From the NCBI RefSeq assembly GCF_009602705.1, contig NZ_VSWH01000001.1, positions 1,178,001 to 1,242,000 on the forward strand: 64,000 bases of DNA, in the 5' to 3' direction. Position numbers and translations under genes: made by a program. Shown here piece after piece: positions 8,386 through 17,343 of this stretch (positions are counted from its first letter, which is position 1; each line of letters opens with the position of its first letter). The notes beneath the pieces are model-generated. The model was not told where the DNA came from. It was given only the letters and a program-made list of their open reading frames with translations, and did no database searches. Origin of the DNA: Chryseobacterium vaccae (GTDB lineage Bacteria > Bacteroidota > Bacteroidia > Flavobacteriales > Weeksellaceae).

Positions 8386-9015
8386 TTATAAATATTTTTC
8401 GATGATTGGGATTGCTATTTCCGCCATAATTCCGTAGCCTTTTTCATTGGGATGAACACCGTCTGCCGACAGCAGAAATTCCTTATCTTCAAAAAAAGCA
8501 GTGTAAAAATCGATATAACCAAGCCCATGGTCTGACGCAATATCTCTGAGAATCCGATTGTACACAATAACTTCTTTATTGGTTCTCAATTTTCCTGAGT
8601 TTACTACTACTCCATCTATTTTCTGAGCAAAAGGAAGAATACTTACCAGGTAAATATCGGAAGAAAATTTTTTAGCTTCCTTAGCTGCAGCGATCATATT
8701 ATTTTTGAATTTTTCATGTCCTACTACCTGCTTATTGTCTTTTATGGCCAGATCATTGGCTCCGTATCCCAGAAAAACAATATTTCCGTCTGCTGAGTTT
8801 CTTGCACTTAATTCATGGGGCATTCTTTTCAGCAGCCCTTCAGTTGTTTCACCGCCAATTCCAAGATTGAATAAGATGAGTTCATCACCATTTCCTTCAT
8901 GGAACTGCTGGAGTGCGTATCTTTTCAGAATATCAACCCATCCGCCAAAAACACCGTCATATTCTCCGTAAGTAATGCTGTCTCCGAAGAACAGCCCGTA
9001 TACTATTTTTTTCAC
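8386..9015 (-). CDS. SGNH/GDSL-type hydrolase
   Basis: The 209-residue protein has all four SGNH blocks. Block I is FFGDSITYG with the nucleophilic Ser near residue 12. Block II is the Gly region GIGGETTEG. Block III is GANDL with Asn. Block V is DGVHPNEKGY with the Asp-x-x-His pair. There is no signal peptide, so it is probably a cytoplasmic esterase or thioesterase-like enzyme. It starts with GTG directly after the TAA stop of the upstream membrane protein gene (no spacer), so the two are probably co-transcribed and perhaps translationally coupled. The substrate is unknown. Confidence 0.9.
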   Translation of the reverse strand: MKKIVYGLFFGDSITYGEYDGVFGGWVDILKRYALQQFHEGNGDELILFNLGIGGETTEGLLKRMPHELSARNSADGNIVFLGYGANDLAIKDNKQVVGHEKFKNNMIAAAKEAKKFSSDIYLVSILPFAQKIDGVVVNSGKLRTNKEVIVYNRILRDIASDHGLGYIDFYTAFFEDKEFLLSADGVHPNEKGYGIMAEIAIPIIEKYL

Positions 9016-10239
9016 TTATTCAGTTTCTTTTTTATATTTATTAAAAACAGTGTTATACACGAGGTATGCTGCTAAAAACAGCTGATACCATTCAAAATCC
9101 AGTTTAAATCTTGTCATTCCGGCCTGTCCTATCATATAAGGTACTGTAAAGTTACCAAACAACAATATTGAAAAAAGAAATAATTCCCACTTTTTGTGCC
9201 TGTATAACTGGATCAAGCTTATCAAAACAGTAAAATTCAAAATGATAACATAAACTTTCCTTCCCATGACTGCGGGTGAGGAATCATAGAAATATCTTGA
9301 TGGTACATACCATAACATAAGTGCATTGGCAGCGGCTTTTTTCAGTGAGATATAAGGGTTGTTTTTTTCAATACTCCTGACTTCTTTTTCATATATTTTC
9401 TCCATGGTGAACTCATCGGTATGCATTCTTTTTTTTCTTATTTCGGAGCTTTTCTGAAGAGATATTTTTTGTAATGACTCAAAAACCTGTACTTCATGAA
9501 AATATCCGAAATGTATATTCTGCCAAACGGGGCTCTTGGATAGAATAATCTTATTAAAAGTTACGTAATTCCGGGCTACCCACGGGGTATATAAACAGCC
9601 GATAATTCCCAGCACTGCCACCAGTTCTTTCAGCTTAATTTTTTTAAATAAAAGAAGGCACAGTAAAAGAATCATGGAAAGCGGAACTGCAACCACCTGG
9701 CTTAAAAATAACACTGCCGAACTGATTCCCAGCATGATGACGTGTCCCCAGGAATATTTTCCATTCCATATGACTAAAAAAAAGTATAGAAAGATCAGAA
9801 AAATAAAAATGAAAACATTCGTAATTTCCAAAGTATTGGAATAGAGAAAGTAGGCAGGTGATCCTATAAATAAATATCCGGTAAGAATTCCTATTTTATC
9901 TTTATTGAATATTTTTGAAATGAGAATAAAAAGCAGGGGGATTAGAAAAAAGATAAAATGCTGCGATAGAATAACAGCTGTTTTTGCATGGTCCCCAAAA
10001 ATATAAATGAATAGAGATAAAAAAAGTGGATATACCGGCAGCTTATACGCGGTAGGCCCTACACTCATAAATTCGGAATACACTCCATATTTAACCAAAT
10101 TATTAGCAATATCCCAATCTTCAAAGGTAAGTCCCTCAAAATTTTTTTTGTGAGAATAAAAAATCTTCAGAAAAAGAACTGCCAAGTTAAACATCATAAA
10201 AACTTTACATTTCAACAAAAGATTCATTAGTCTTGTCAT
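9016..10239 (-). CDS. polytopic membrane protein, glycosyltransferase family 39-like
   Basis: The 407-residue protein has about nine to ten hydrophobic segments. The first periplasmic loop carries FEGLTFEDWDIANNLVKYG followed by PVYPLFLSLFIYIFG. This resembles PMT/ArnT-type (GT-C) enzymes, which transfer sugars from polyprenyl phosphate. The acidic loop pair FEDWD is where such enzymes hold catalytic acidic residues. The soluble segment at about residues 240-300 is long and basic. It shares its layout with the 529-1848 protein. It ends exactly where the SGNH hydrolase gene begins. The assignment is by overall architecture rather than a decisive motif. Confidence 0.72.
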   Translation of the reverse strand: MTRLMNLLLKCKVFMMFNLAVLFLKIFYSHKKNFEGLTFEDWDIANNLVKYGVYSEFMSVGPTAYKLPVYPLFLSLFIYIFGDHAKTAVILSQHFIFFLIPLLFILISKIFNKDKIGILTGYLFIGSPAYFLYSNTLEITNVFIFIFLIFLYFFLVIWNGKYSWGHVIMLGISSAVLFLSQVVAVPLSMILLLCLLLFKKIKLKELVAVLGIIGCLYTPWVARNYVTFNKIILSKSPVWQNIHFGYFHEVQVFESLQKISLQKSSEIRKKRMHTDEFTMEKIYEKEVRSIEKNNPYISLKKAAANALMLWYVPSRYFYDSSPAVMGRKVYVIILNFTVLISLIQLYRHKKWELFLFSILLFGNFTVPYMIGQAGMTRFKLDFEWYQLFLAAYLVYNTVFNKYKKETE

Positions 10240-10317
10240 GATTAATTCAATAGTATTGTGGGCTGCAAAATTAATTATTTAGGCTTATACTTAGGGCATA
10301 AAGAGAAAGTACTTTTA

Positions 10318-10704
10318 TTAGTCTTCCGATAAAACCAACGTAATATTTTTATGGGATTGTATGATTTCAACCAGAATTTCAAACAGTGTTTGTCCTCTTC
10401 CGGCCAGAAGCTCGTTTAGTTTCTGTTGAATCAATTCGGTGTTAAAAGGTTTGCCCTGTCTGATCTTATTTTCATAAAATTCCTGTGTAGCCATTAGGCC
10501 AAGGTCTTCTTTTGATTTTCCAGACAGCTTCCATATCATTTCTATTTCCTCATTATTTTCAAATATTCCGAAACCGCCATATAAAATATCATCAAAGCCA
10601 TCAAGCGTTCCCACTTTCCAGTCCGCATCTTTCATCAGCACGTTGGAAATTTCATCATAGAAACCTGCTAGAGACGAAAAATGACCGCCATGGATGACGA
10701 TCAT
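10318..10704 (-). CDS. barstar-like (barnase inhibitor family) protein
   Basis: About 128 residues. The N-terminus MIVIHGGHFSSLAGFYDEIS followed by an aspartate/leucine-rich LDGFDDILYGGFG segment matches the barstar fold pattern (beta strand, helix, then the LDAL-x-D-x-L type inhibitory helix whose acidic residues plug an RNase active site). I chose the ATG at 10704, which gives the usual barstar N-terminus and a purine-rich site upstream. An in-frame GTG at 10737 would add 11 residues and overlap purL by 20 bases. No barnase-like RNase gene is seen nearby. It lies 13 bases after purL and may be read through from it. Confidence 0.78.
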   Translation of the reverse strand: MIVIHGGHFSSLAGFYDEISNVLMKDADWKVGTLDGFDDILYGGFGIFENNEEIEMIWKLSGKSKEDLGLMATQEFYENKIRQGKPFNTELIQQKLNELLAGRGQTLFEILVEIIQSHKNITLVLSED

Positions 10705-10717
10705 TTTTCTTGTATTG

Positions 10718-13700
10718 TTATTTGAAGTATTCAACACCGTTTTTGAATATATTGTGATAATTCGCGGTAGGAATATTTTTCATGAGGCCTTCTGCAAAAC
10801 GTTCAGGATGTCCCATTCTTCCGTAAATCTTTCCACATGGACTGGTAATTCCTTCAATTCCGAACAGTGAGTTGTTTGGGTTGAACGGCATTCCGTGGGC
10901 AATGTTTCCGTCTAAATCGATATACTGTGTTGCAATCTGTCCGTTTTCATAAAGCTTTTTGATTTCTTCTTCTGAAGCCATGAAACGTCCTTCACCGTGG
11001 GAAATCGGAATGGTAAACTCCTGGCCTTTCATTCCTTTTAACCATGGGCTTTCATCATTCACCACTCTTACTGTCACCATCTGGGAAATATGTCTTCTGA
11101 TGGCGTTATGAGCCAATGTTGGAGAGTTTTCATCCAGATCTTTAATTCTTCCGTAAGGCAGCAGCCCTGATTTCACCAACGCCTGGAATCCGTTACAAAT
11201 CCCGATGATCATTCCGTCTCTGTCTAACAGCTCGTGAACGGCATTTTTCATCTTTTCGTTTTTCAGAACATTCACGATGAATTTTGCGGAACCATCCGGC
11301 TCATCCCCTGCTGAGAATCCTCCCGAGAATGCTAAAATCTGAGAGGTTCTGATCTCTTCTACCCATGCATCGATGCTTTCATCCAATAATTGGTGACTGA
11401 TGTTGATCAAAGGCAGACTGCTTACTACAGCTCCTTCTTTCTGGAATGCATTCAGTGTGTCATACTCACAGTTGGTTCCCGGGAATACCGGAGCGAATAC
11501 TTTAGGCTGCGCAATTCCGTGTTTCTTGATGATGATATTTCTTGGATGGATGGAGTTTGATTTTTCATCAATCTCCACCGTAATTTTTTCTTTTTCTACC
11601 GTTGGGAAAAGGTTTTCAAATGTACCGGTGTAAGCTGATTCAAGATTTGAAATTTGAAATTTGAAATTATTGATGGTTACCACTTCATCCGTAACTACTT
11701 TTCCAATCATCTGAAGATTTACAGAGCTTAGTTCTTCTTTAGCTTCGATAATTAAGCTACCGATATTTTTAGCTAATAAAGTATTTTCATCTGCATTTAT
11801 TTCTGCACCTAATCTGTTTCCGAAGCTCATTTTGGCCAATGCTACAGCCACTCCACCGTCTTTCACTGTTTTTACAGAAACGATTTTTCCTGAGTTAATG
11901 TTTTCAAAGATGAATTCATAAACTTCTTTTAAAGCAGTATAATCTGGAAGACCACTTTCCTGAGCGATATGATTGAAGAAATAAATCTTGTTTCCTGCTG
12001 CTTTAAATTCCGGGGAAATGATGTTTTGTTTTTCTCCATTGGCACATGCAAAAGAAATCAATGTTGGCGGTACGTTCAGATCCTGGTAAGTTCCGCTCAT
12101 GGAATCTTTTCCTCCGATAGCCGCTAAGCCAAGGTTGATCTGAGCATCATAAGCTCCTAAAAGGGAGGCTAAAGGTTTGCCCCATTTTTCAGGGTTTTGT
12201 CCAAGTTTCTCAAAATATTCCTGGAAGCTTAATCTGATGTTTTTGTAATCCCCACCCATGGCAACGATCTTCGCAACGCTTTCTACGACTGCATAAGATG
12301 CTCCCAGCAATGAGTTCTGTTTTGAAATTTCAGCATCAAAGCCCCAGCTTGCCAGAGAAACGGTTTTAATATCTTTTGCTCCTAAAACAGGCAGTGTCTG
12401 AACACTTCCTTCCATTAAGGTCTGCTGATATTTCCCTCCTAAAGGCATTGCTACGGTCGTTCCTCCAACTGAAGAATCGAACATTTCCAGCAATCCTTTC
12501 TGGGAAGCTACGTTTTTATCTTTTAAGGTATCCAGGAAGTTTTCTTCCGTGAATGTTTTGGTTTCTTCTTTTACTTCTTCAAGGTGAGTGATCTTTACTT
12601 CCTGAGATTTTGAACATCCGTTGGTATCCAGGAATGCTCTTGAAAGATCTACGATTTTATCTCCTTTCCAGAACATCTGCATTCTTCCTGAATCTGTTAC
12701 TTTCGCTACTTCTACCGCTACGATATTTTCAGCTTCACAGAATTTAATGAACTTTTCTTTATCTTTCGGATCTACCACTACAGCCATTCTTTCCTGAGAT
12801 TCGGAAATAGCCAGTTCGGTTCCGTTTAATCCTTCATATTTTAAAGGAAGCACATCAAGGTTTACTTCCAGAGAGTCTGCAATTTCACCGATGGCTACGG
12901 AAACTCCTCCGGCACCGAAGTCATTTGACTTTTTAATCAGTCTTGTCACCTCCGGATTTCTGAACAGTCTCTGGATTTTACGTTCTTCTACTGCATTTCC
13001 TTTCTGAACTTCGGAACTCATGGTGTGAATAGAGGTTTCGTCCTGCTCTTTTGAACTTCCGCTGGCACCACCAACTCCGTCACGTCCTGTTGCCCCTCCT
13101 AAAATAATGATGGAATCCCCATTGGCTGGTTTTTCACGTCTTACCCAATCTATAGGAACCGCTCCGGTTACAAACCCTACTTCCATTCTTTTGGCTTTGT
13201 AGCCTTCATCATAGATTTCGGAAACCATGGTTGTTGCCAGACCGATCTGGTTACCATACGATGAATATCCGTTGGCAGCCTGTTTGGTAATGGTTTTTTG
13301 TGGTAATTTTCCCGGTAAGGTTTTGTCTACTGATTCTAAAACATCAGCAGCACCTGTCAGTCTCATCGCCTGGAATACAAAAGATCTTCCAGATAAAGGA
13401 TCTCTGATGGCTCCTCCTAAACAGGTAGAAGCCCCTCCGAAAGGTTCAATTTCTGTAGGGTGATTGTGGGTTTCATTTTTGAATAATAAATACCAAGGTT
13501 CTTTTTTACCGTCGTATTCTGCTTCAATCTGGATGGTACAGGCGTTGATCTCATCGGAAATCACAAGATTATCCAGGTTACCTGTTTTATGAAAATATTT
13601 ACCGCATACGGTGGCCAGATCCATTAATGAGATTGGCTTCAGTTCTCGGCCTAAGAATTTTCTTTTTTCGATATAGTCATTGAAAATGGTTTCCAATGTA

Positions 13701-14413
13701 TGTTTGAACTGCCCTTCAAACTGAATGTCTGACAATTCTGTTTCGAAAGTGGTATGACGGCAGTGGTCACTCCAGTAGGTATCTAAAACTTTAAGTTCTG
13801 TTTCGGTAGGGTTTCTCTGCTCTGTTTTGAAATATTCCTGAATGAACTTAAGGTCATCCAGCCCCAGGGCAAAACCGTGGTTATTGTAGAAATTCTCAAG
13901 CTCAGCATCATTAAAATTGGTGAAATTTTCATGAACCAAAACTTTTGAAGGGGTTTCATCGGCAGGAATATCCAGTACGGACAGGTCTTTTTCCTGAGAC
14001 TCTACTTTATTGATCAGCAGGTCTTTGATTTTAACAAGATCTGATTCAGAGATTCCTTCAAATTCAATCAGCTTACCGCTTCTTACTTTTGATTTTTCAT
14101 TTTCCGTCAGCAATGCAATACACTGCTGGGCAGAATCTGCTCTCTGGTCATACTGTCCGGGTAAAAACTCCATTCCAAAGTGGATTTTTTCTGCCGGGTT
14201 TTCGGTGTGTAAAATATCCGTAACAGGGTCTACAAAAGTGTTATATACTACTTTTTCAAATTCTCCGTCATTCAAACCGAAAATATCGTACACATTGTAT
14301 ACTTTTACGCTTTGAACGGCAGGAACCACCGCTTTTACTTCATCAAAAATTTTTGGACTTTCCACATCGAAAATTCCTCTTTTTTCTACGAAAATTCTTT
14401 TGTTTTTAGACAT
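10718..14413 (-). CDS. purL: phosphoribosylformylglycinamidine synthase (single-chain PurL)
   Basis: The 1231-residue protein is the large, single-polypeptide FGAM synthase. The synthetase part has two AIR-synthase-like halves (HNHPTEIEPFGGASTCLGG, IILGGATGRDGVGGASGSS, IGGKDSMSGTY). A C-terminal class I glutamine amidotransferase domain starts near residue 969 (KVFAPVFPGTNCEYD), with its Cys in GICNGFQ at about 1070 and the His/Glu region in GRMGHPER at about 1199. It converts FGAR to FGAM with glutamine and ATP in step 4 of purine synthesis. Odd feature: near residue 914 the linker reads NNFKFQISNLE, encoded by a run of near-identical TTTGAAA heptamers. purB lies about 4 kb upstream on the same strand. 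Confidence 0.97.
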   Translation of the reverse strand: MSKNKRIFVEKRGIFDVESPKIFDEVKAVVPAVQSVKVYNVYDIFGLNDGEFEKVVYNTFVDPVTDILHTENPAEKIHFGMEFLPGQYDQRADSAQQCIALLTENEKSKVRSGKLIEFEGISESDLVKIKDLLINKVESQEKDLSVLDIPADETPSKVLVHENFTNFNDAELENFYNNHGFALGLDDLKFIQEYFKTEQRNPTETELKVLDTYWSDHCRHTTFETELSDIQFEGQFKHTLETIFNDYIEKRKFLGRELKPISLMDLATVCGKYFHKTGNLDNLVISDEINACTIQIEAEYDGKKEPWYLLFKNETHNHPTEIEPFGGASTCLGGAIRDPLSGRSFVFQAMRLTGAADVLESVDKTLPGKLPQKTITKQAANGYSSYGNQIGLATTMVSEIYDEGYKAKRMEVGFVTGAVPIDWVRREKPANGDSIIILGGATGRDGVGGASGSSKEQDETSIHTMSSEVQKGNAVEERKIQRLFRNPEVTRLIKKSNDFGAGGVSVAIGEIADSLEVNLDVLPLKYEGLNGTELAISESQERMAVVVDPKDKEKFIKFCEAENIVAVEVAKVTDSGRMQMFWKGDKIVDLSRAFLDTNGCSKSQEVKITHLEEVKEETKTFTEENFLDTLKDKNVASQKGLLEMFDSSVGGTTVAMPLGGKYQQTLMEGSVQTLPVLGAKDIKTVSLASWGFDAEISKQNSLLGASYAVVESVAKIVAMGGDYKNIRLSFQEYFEKLGQNPEKWGKPLASLLGAYDAQINLGLAAIGGKDSMSGTYQDLNVPPTLISFACANGEKQNIISPEFKAAGNKIYFFNHIAQESGLPDYTALKEVYEFIFENINSGKIVSVKTVKDGGVAVALAKMSFGNRLGAEINADENTLLAKNIGSLIIEAKEELSSVNLQMIGKVVTDEVVTINNFKFQISNLESAYTGTFENLFPTVEKEKITVEIDEKSNSIHPRNIIIKKHGIAQPKVFAPVFPGTNCEYDTLNAFQKEGAVVSSLPLINISHQLLDESIDAWVEEIRTSQILAFSGGFSAGDEPDGSAKFIVNVLKNEKMKNAVHELLDRDGMIIGICNGFQALVKSGLLPYGRIKDLDENSPTLAHNAIRRHISQMVTVRVVNDESPWLKGMKGQEFTIPISHGEGRFMASEEEIKKLYENGQIATQYIDLDGNIAHGMPFNPNNSLFGIEGITSPCGKIYGRMGHPERFAEGLMKNIPTANYHNIFKNGVEYFK

Positions 14414-14456
14414 TAGATGTCAGATTTTAATATTAGATTTATTTATTCTTTTTACT

Positions 14457-15884
14457 TTAAAGCACCAGTGTCAGATTTCTATCCGGAGTTCCGTCTGCAT
14501 TGGAAGCTTTTTTAGGAGCATTCATCCAGACTACTTTGTTCAGTACAAATTTAAAGGAATATGTCTTACCTTTTTCAAATTTGGATATGGGAACTTCCAG
14601 TTCGAACCGGTTTTTATCTTTTTTCGTCATCCGGTATTCTTTATTTTCAGGATTCCAGTCATTGAAAGAACCTGCTACTGCAATGGTATTGAGCAACCCG
14701 GCATCTGCATTTTTGGGATGGGTATAGCTGAACACAACGTTATTTCCTTTTACAGAATATCCGTACACTTCTTTTTTTGCTGATGATGAAGTAAGGTCTT
14801 CCATGATTTCTGAAGCGCTGTCCAGAAGTACAAATCCGCCCCCGTCTACACTGACATTGACAATCATACAGATTCCTATATTCAATTCAGGGTATACCGT
14901 AAACCAGGTCTGAGTTCCAAAAGAGCCACCATGTTTAAATCCAACTTTTCCGAATTCACTGATGTAATAGTCATCCCAAAGATAGCCCTTCCAGGTTTCT
15001 TTACTATTCTCTATATTTTTATGGGTTCCCTGAACAACCTTGTCTTTTGAATACAGTTCATCTTTCAGAAACTTCATCAGATCTCCGAGAGTTGATTTTG
15101 TTCTTGCTCCTGTAGAACCCCATAAATTAGAGGCAAAATGAGGCATTAACTGATGATCTCCATTGTATCCATTGGCTAATATTTCATTTTTCCCCAGGGT
15201 AAACTTAGTATTCTTCATCCCTAATTTTGAAAAAATATTTTCATGGAAAAGCGTTTCTACCTCTTTACCATAGACATTTTCAAGGATATGTCCTGCCAGT
15301 TCAAGACTTAAGTTGCTGTATTGATATTTAAATCCGGGAACGGTATCCAGTTTTACCTGCTTCAGATCTTTTAAAAACTGGTCTTTAAAATAGCCCGCTT
15401 CACGTTCCACTATTAAAAAAGGACTTTTATCAGTCCAATTTTTACCTTTCAAATCATCTTCATCAGGCAAGCTTCTTGGTAATGCTGTAGTATAAGAAAG
15501 AATATTTCTGACTTTTACAGGAGTTCCGTTAAATTCTAAATTCCGGTAATCGTCTTTAAGATATTTCCTAATGTCATCATCAAGATTAATCTTTCCTTCC
15601 AATACTGCTTTAGACAGCATCTGACCTGTAAAAAGCTTGGTTACTGAAGCTATTTCAAAGTAGGTATTATCATTTGCCTGGTTTCCTTTTCCTTTATCGA
15701 GTTCACCAAAATGTCTGGTATAGACTTTTCCATCTTTTATGATTCCGATGGACACGGAATAGGCTCCTGATTTTTCAGCCAGTTTTTTTGCATTCGCTTC
15801 AATGATTGAATATACTGTCTTTTCACTCTGTGAATAGCTCTTCACAAAGGTCAGAATAAGTATAAACATCAATGCATTTCTCAT
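14457..15884 (-). CDS. secreted serine hydrolase (beta-lactamase class C fold) with C-terminal CBM48-like domain
   Basis: The 475-residue protein has a signal peptide (MRNALMFILILTFVKSYSQ). A beta-lactamase/DD-peptidase fold follows, with S-x-x-K in IASVTKLFTG (about residue 80), Y-x-N in KYQYSNLSLE (about 185) and an HGG third motif in FKHGGSFGTQTWF (about 316). From about residue 385 a separate domain reads VAGSFNDWNPENKEYRMTKK and then a RFELEVPISKF strand, the AMPK-type glycogen-binding/CBM48 pattern. The active-site triad is intact. Such proteins can be esterases, D-aminopeptidases or DD-peptidases; the substrate is not readable. The next gene upstream (15907-17328) is a close tandem paralogue of the same architecture. 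Confidence 0.88.
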   Translation of the reverse strand: MRNALMFILILTFVKSYSQSEKTVYSIIEANAKKLAEKSGAYSVSIGIIKDGKVYTRHFGELDKGKGNQANDNTYFEIASVTKLFTGQMLSKAVLEGKINLDDDIRKYLKDDYRNLEFNGTPVKVRNILSYTTALPRSLPDEDDLKGKNWTDKSPFLIVEREAGYFKDQFLKDLKQVKLDTVPGFKYQYSNLSLELAGHILENVYGKEVETLFHENIFSKLGMKNTKFTLGKNEILANGYNGDHQLMPHFASNLWGSTGARTKSTLGDLMKFLKDELYSKDKVVQGTHKNIENSKETWKGYLWDDYYISEFGKVGFKHGGSFGTQTWFTVYPELNIGICMIVNVSVDGGGFVLLDSASEIMEDLTSSSAKKEVYGYSVKGNNVVFSYTHPKNADAGLLNTIAVAGSFNDWNPENKEYRMTKKDKNRFELEVPISKFEKGKTYSFKFVLNKVVWMNAPKKASNADGTPDRNLTLVL

Positions 15885-15906
15885 CAGGCTGATTTTTTTC
15901 TTCTAT

Positions 15907-17328
15907 TTAAAGTGTGAATATTAAGTTCTTATCCGGTGTACTGTCCGCATTCGAAGCTCTTTTAGGAGCATTCAGCCAGGCGATCTTGTTCAGTACAAAT
16001 TTAAAGGTATATGTCTTCCCTTTTTCAAATTTGGATACAGGAACTTCCAGTTCAAACCGGTTTTTATCTTTTTTTGTCATCTGGTAGTCCTTATTTTCAG
16101 GATTCCAGTCATTGAAGGAGCCTGCTAGTGCAACGGTATTGAGCAGTCCGGCATCTGCATTTTGAGGGTGGGTATAGCTGAATACAACGTTATTTCCTTT
16201 TACTGAATATCCGTACATTTCTTTTTTTGCTGAAGGGACTGCGAAATCTTCTATTATTTCGCCAGCAGCATTCTGAAGAATAGGGAAAGTTGTGGGTGTA
16301 CTATTGTTGACGATTACACAAATTCCCATTTTAAGTTCGGGATAAATGGCAAACCAGGTTTGCGTGCCGAATGCTCCGCCATGTTTATTGCCAACCTTTC
16401 CGTATTCACTGATGTAGAAGTTATCCCAGAAGTAGCTGTGCCAGTTTTCCTTGCTGTTATCAATATTTCTCTGTGACTCCAGAATGACTTTGTCTTTTGA
16501 ATACAACTCATCTTTCATGAATTTCATAAGATCTCCCATACTGGATATGGTTTTCATTCCTGAAGAACTCCATAGGTTCGATTCAAAATGCGGCATCAAC
16601 TTTCCGTCGTAATACCCATTTGCTACAAGCTCCGTTTTTTGAGCTCCGAATTTGGTATGCTGCATTCCCAGCCTGGAAAAAATATTTTCATTGAAAAGGG
16701 TTTCCATACTCTTTCCGTATGCGTTTTCCAAAATAACTCCTGTTAGTTCCAGACTCAGATTACTGTAGTTATATTCTACTCCCGGAAGTCCTTTCAGTTT
16801 TACATTTTTTAAATCTTTGAAAAACTGTTCCCTGGAATAAGAGGCAGAGAGATCTCTTAATAAAAATGGGGTTTCACTCGTCAGATTTTTATAAATCGCT
16901 TCATCATCAGGTAATGTCCGTGGTAATGCGGAATTGTAAGCGATAAAGTTTTTGATTTTAATCGGAGTACCGTTGTATTCCAGATTGGGATAATCTCCTT
17001 TTAGGTATTTTCTGATATCATCATCAAGATTAATTTTTCCGTCAACCACTGCTTTCGCCAGTAATTGTCCAGTCATCACCTTGGTAACTGAAGCAATTTC
17101 GAAATAGGTATTATCATTGGCTTTATTGCCTTTTCCTTTGTCTATTTCACCGAAATGTTTGGTATAGATTTTCCCGTCTTTCAGAATTCCGACAGAAACG
17201 GAATACGCTCCGGATTTTTCTGCAATTTTTTTTGCATTGGCATCTATGATAGAATAAACAGCTTTATCATTCTGTGCATAGTTCTTTGTAAACGCTAAAG
17301 CCAGTACCAATACGAATATATTCTTCAT
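15907..17328 (-). CDS. secreted serine hydrolase (class C fold) with CBM48-like domain, tandem paralogue
   Basis: The 473-residue protein parallels its downstream neighbour over its whole length. It has a signal peptide (MKNIFVLVLALAFTKNYAQ), IASVTKVMTGQ (S-x-x-K), EYNYSNLSLELTG (Y-x-N), NKHGGAFGTQTWF (HGG) and the same C-terminal VAL/AGSFNDWNPENKDY domain. Identity is highest in the C-terminal domain and lowest around residues 130-170. This is a recent duplication whose catalytic part has diverged more than the carbohydrate-binding-like part. It is separated from the downstream copy by 22 bases and from the WG-repeat gene by 15 bases, so the three probably form one transcript. Confidence 0.88.
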   Translation of the reverse strand: MKNIFVLVLALAFTKNYAQNDKAVYSIIDANAKKIAEKSGAYSVSVGILKDGKIYTKHFGEIDKGKGNKANDNTYFEIASVTKVMTGQLLAKAVVDGKINLDDDIRKYLKGDYPNLEYNGTPIKIKNFIAYNSALPRTLPDDEAIYKNLTSETPFLLRDLSASYSREQFFKDLKNVKLKGLPGVEYNYSNLSLELTGVILENAYGKSMETLFNENIFSRLGMQHTKFGAQKTELVANGYYDGKLMPHFESNLWSSSGMKTISSMGDLMKFMKDELYSKDKVILESQRNIDNSKENWHSYFWDNFYISEYGKVGNKHGGAFGTQTWFAIYPELKMGICVIVNNSTPTTFPILQNAAGEIIEDFAVPSAKKEMYGYSVKGNNVVFSYTHPQNADAGLLNTVALAGSFNDWNPENKDYQMTKKDKNRFELEVPVSKFEKGKTYTFKFVLNKIAWLNAPKRASNADSTPDKNLIFTL

Positions 17329-17343
17329 TGATTCTCTTCTCTG

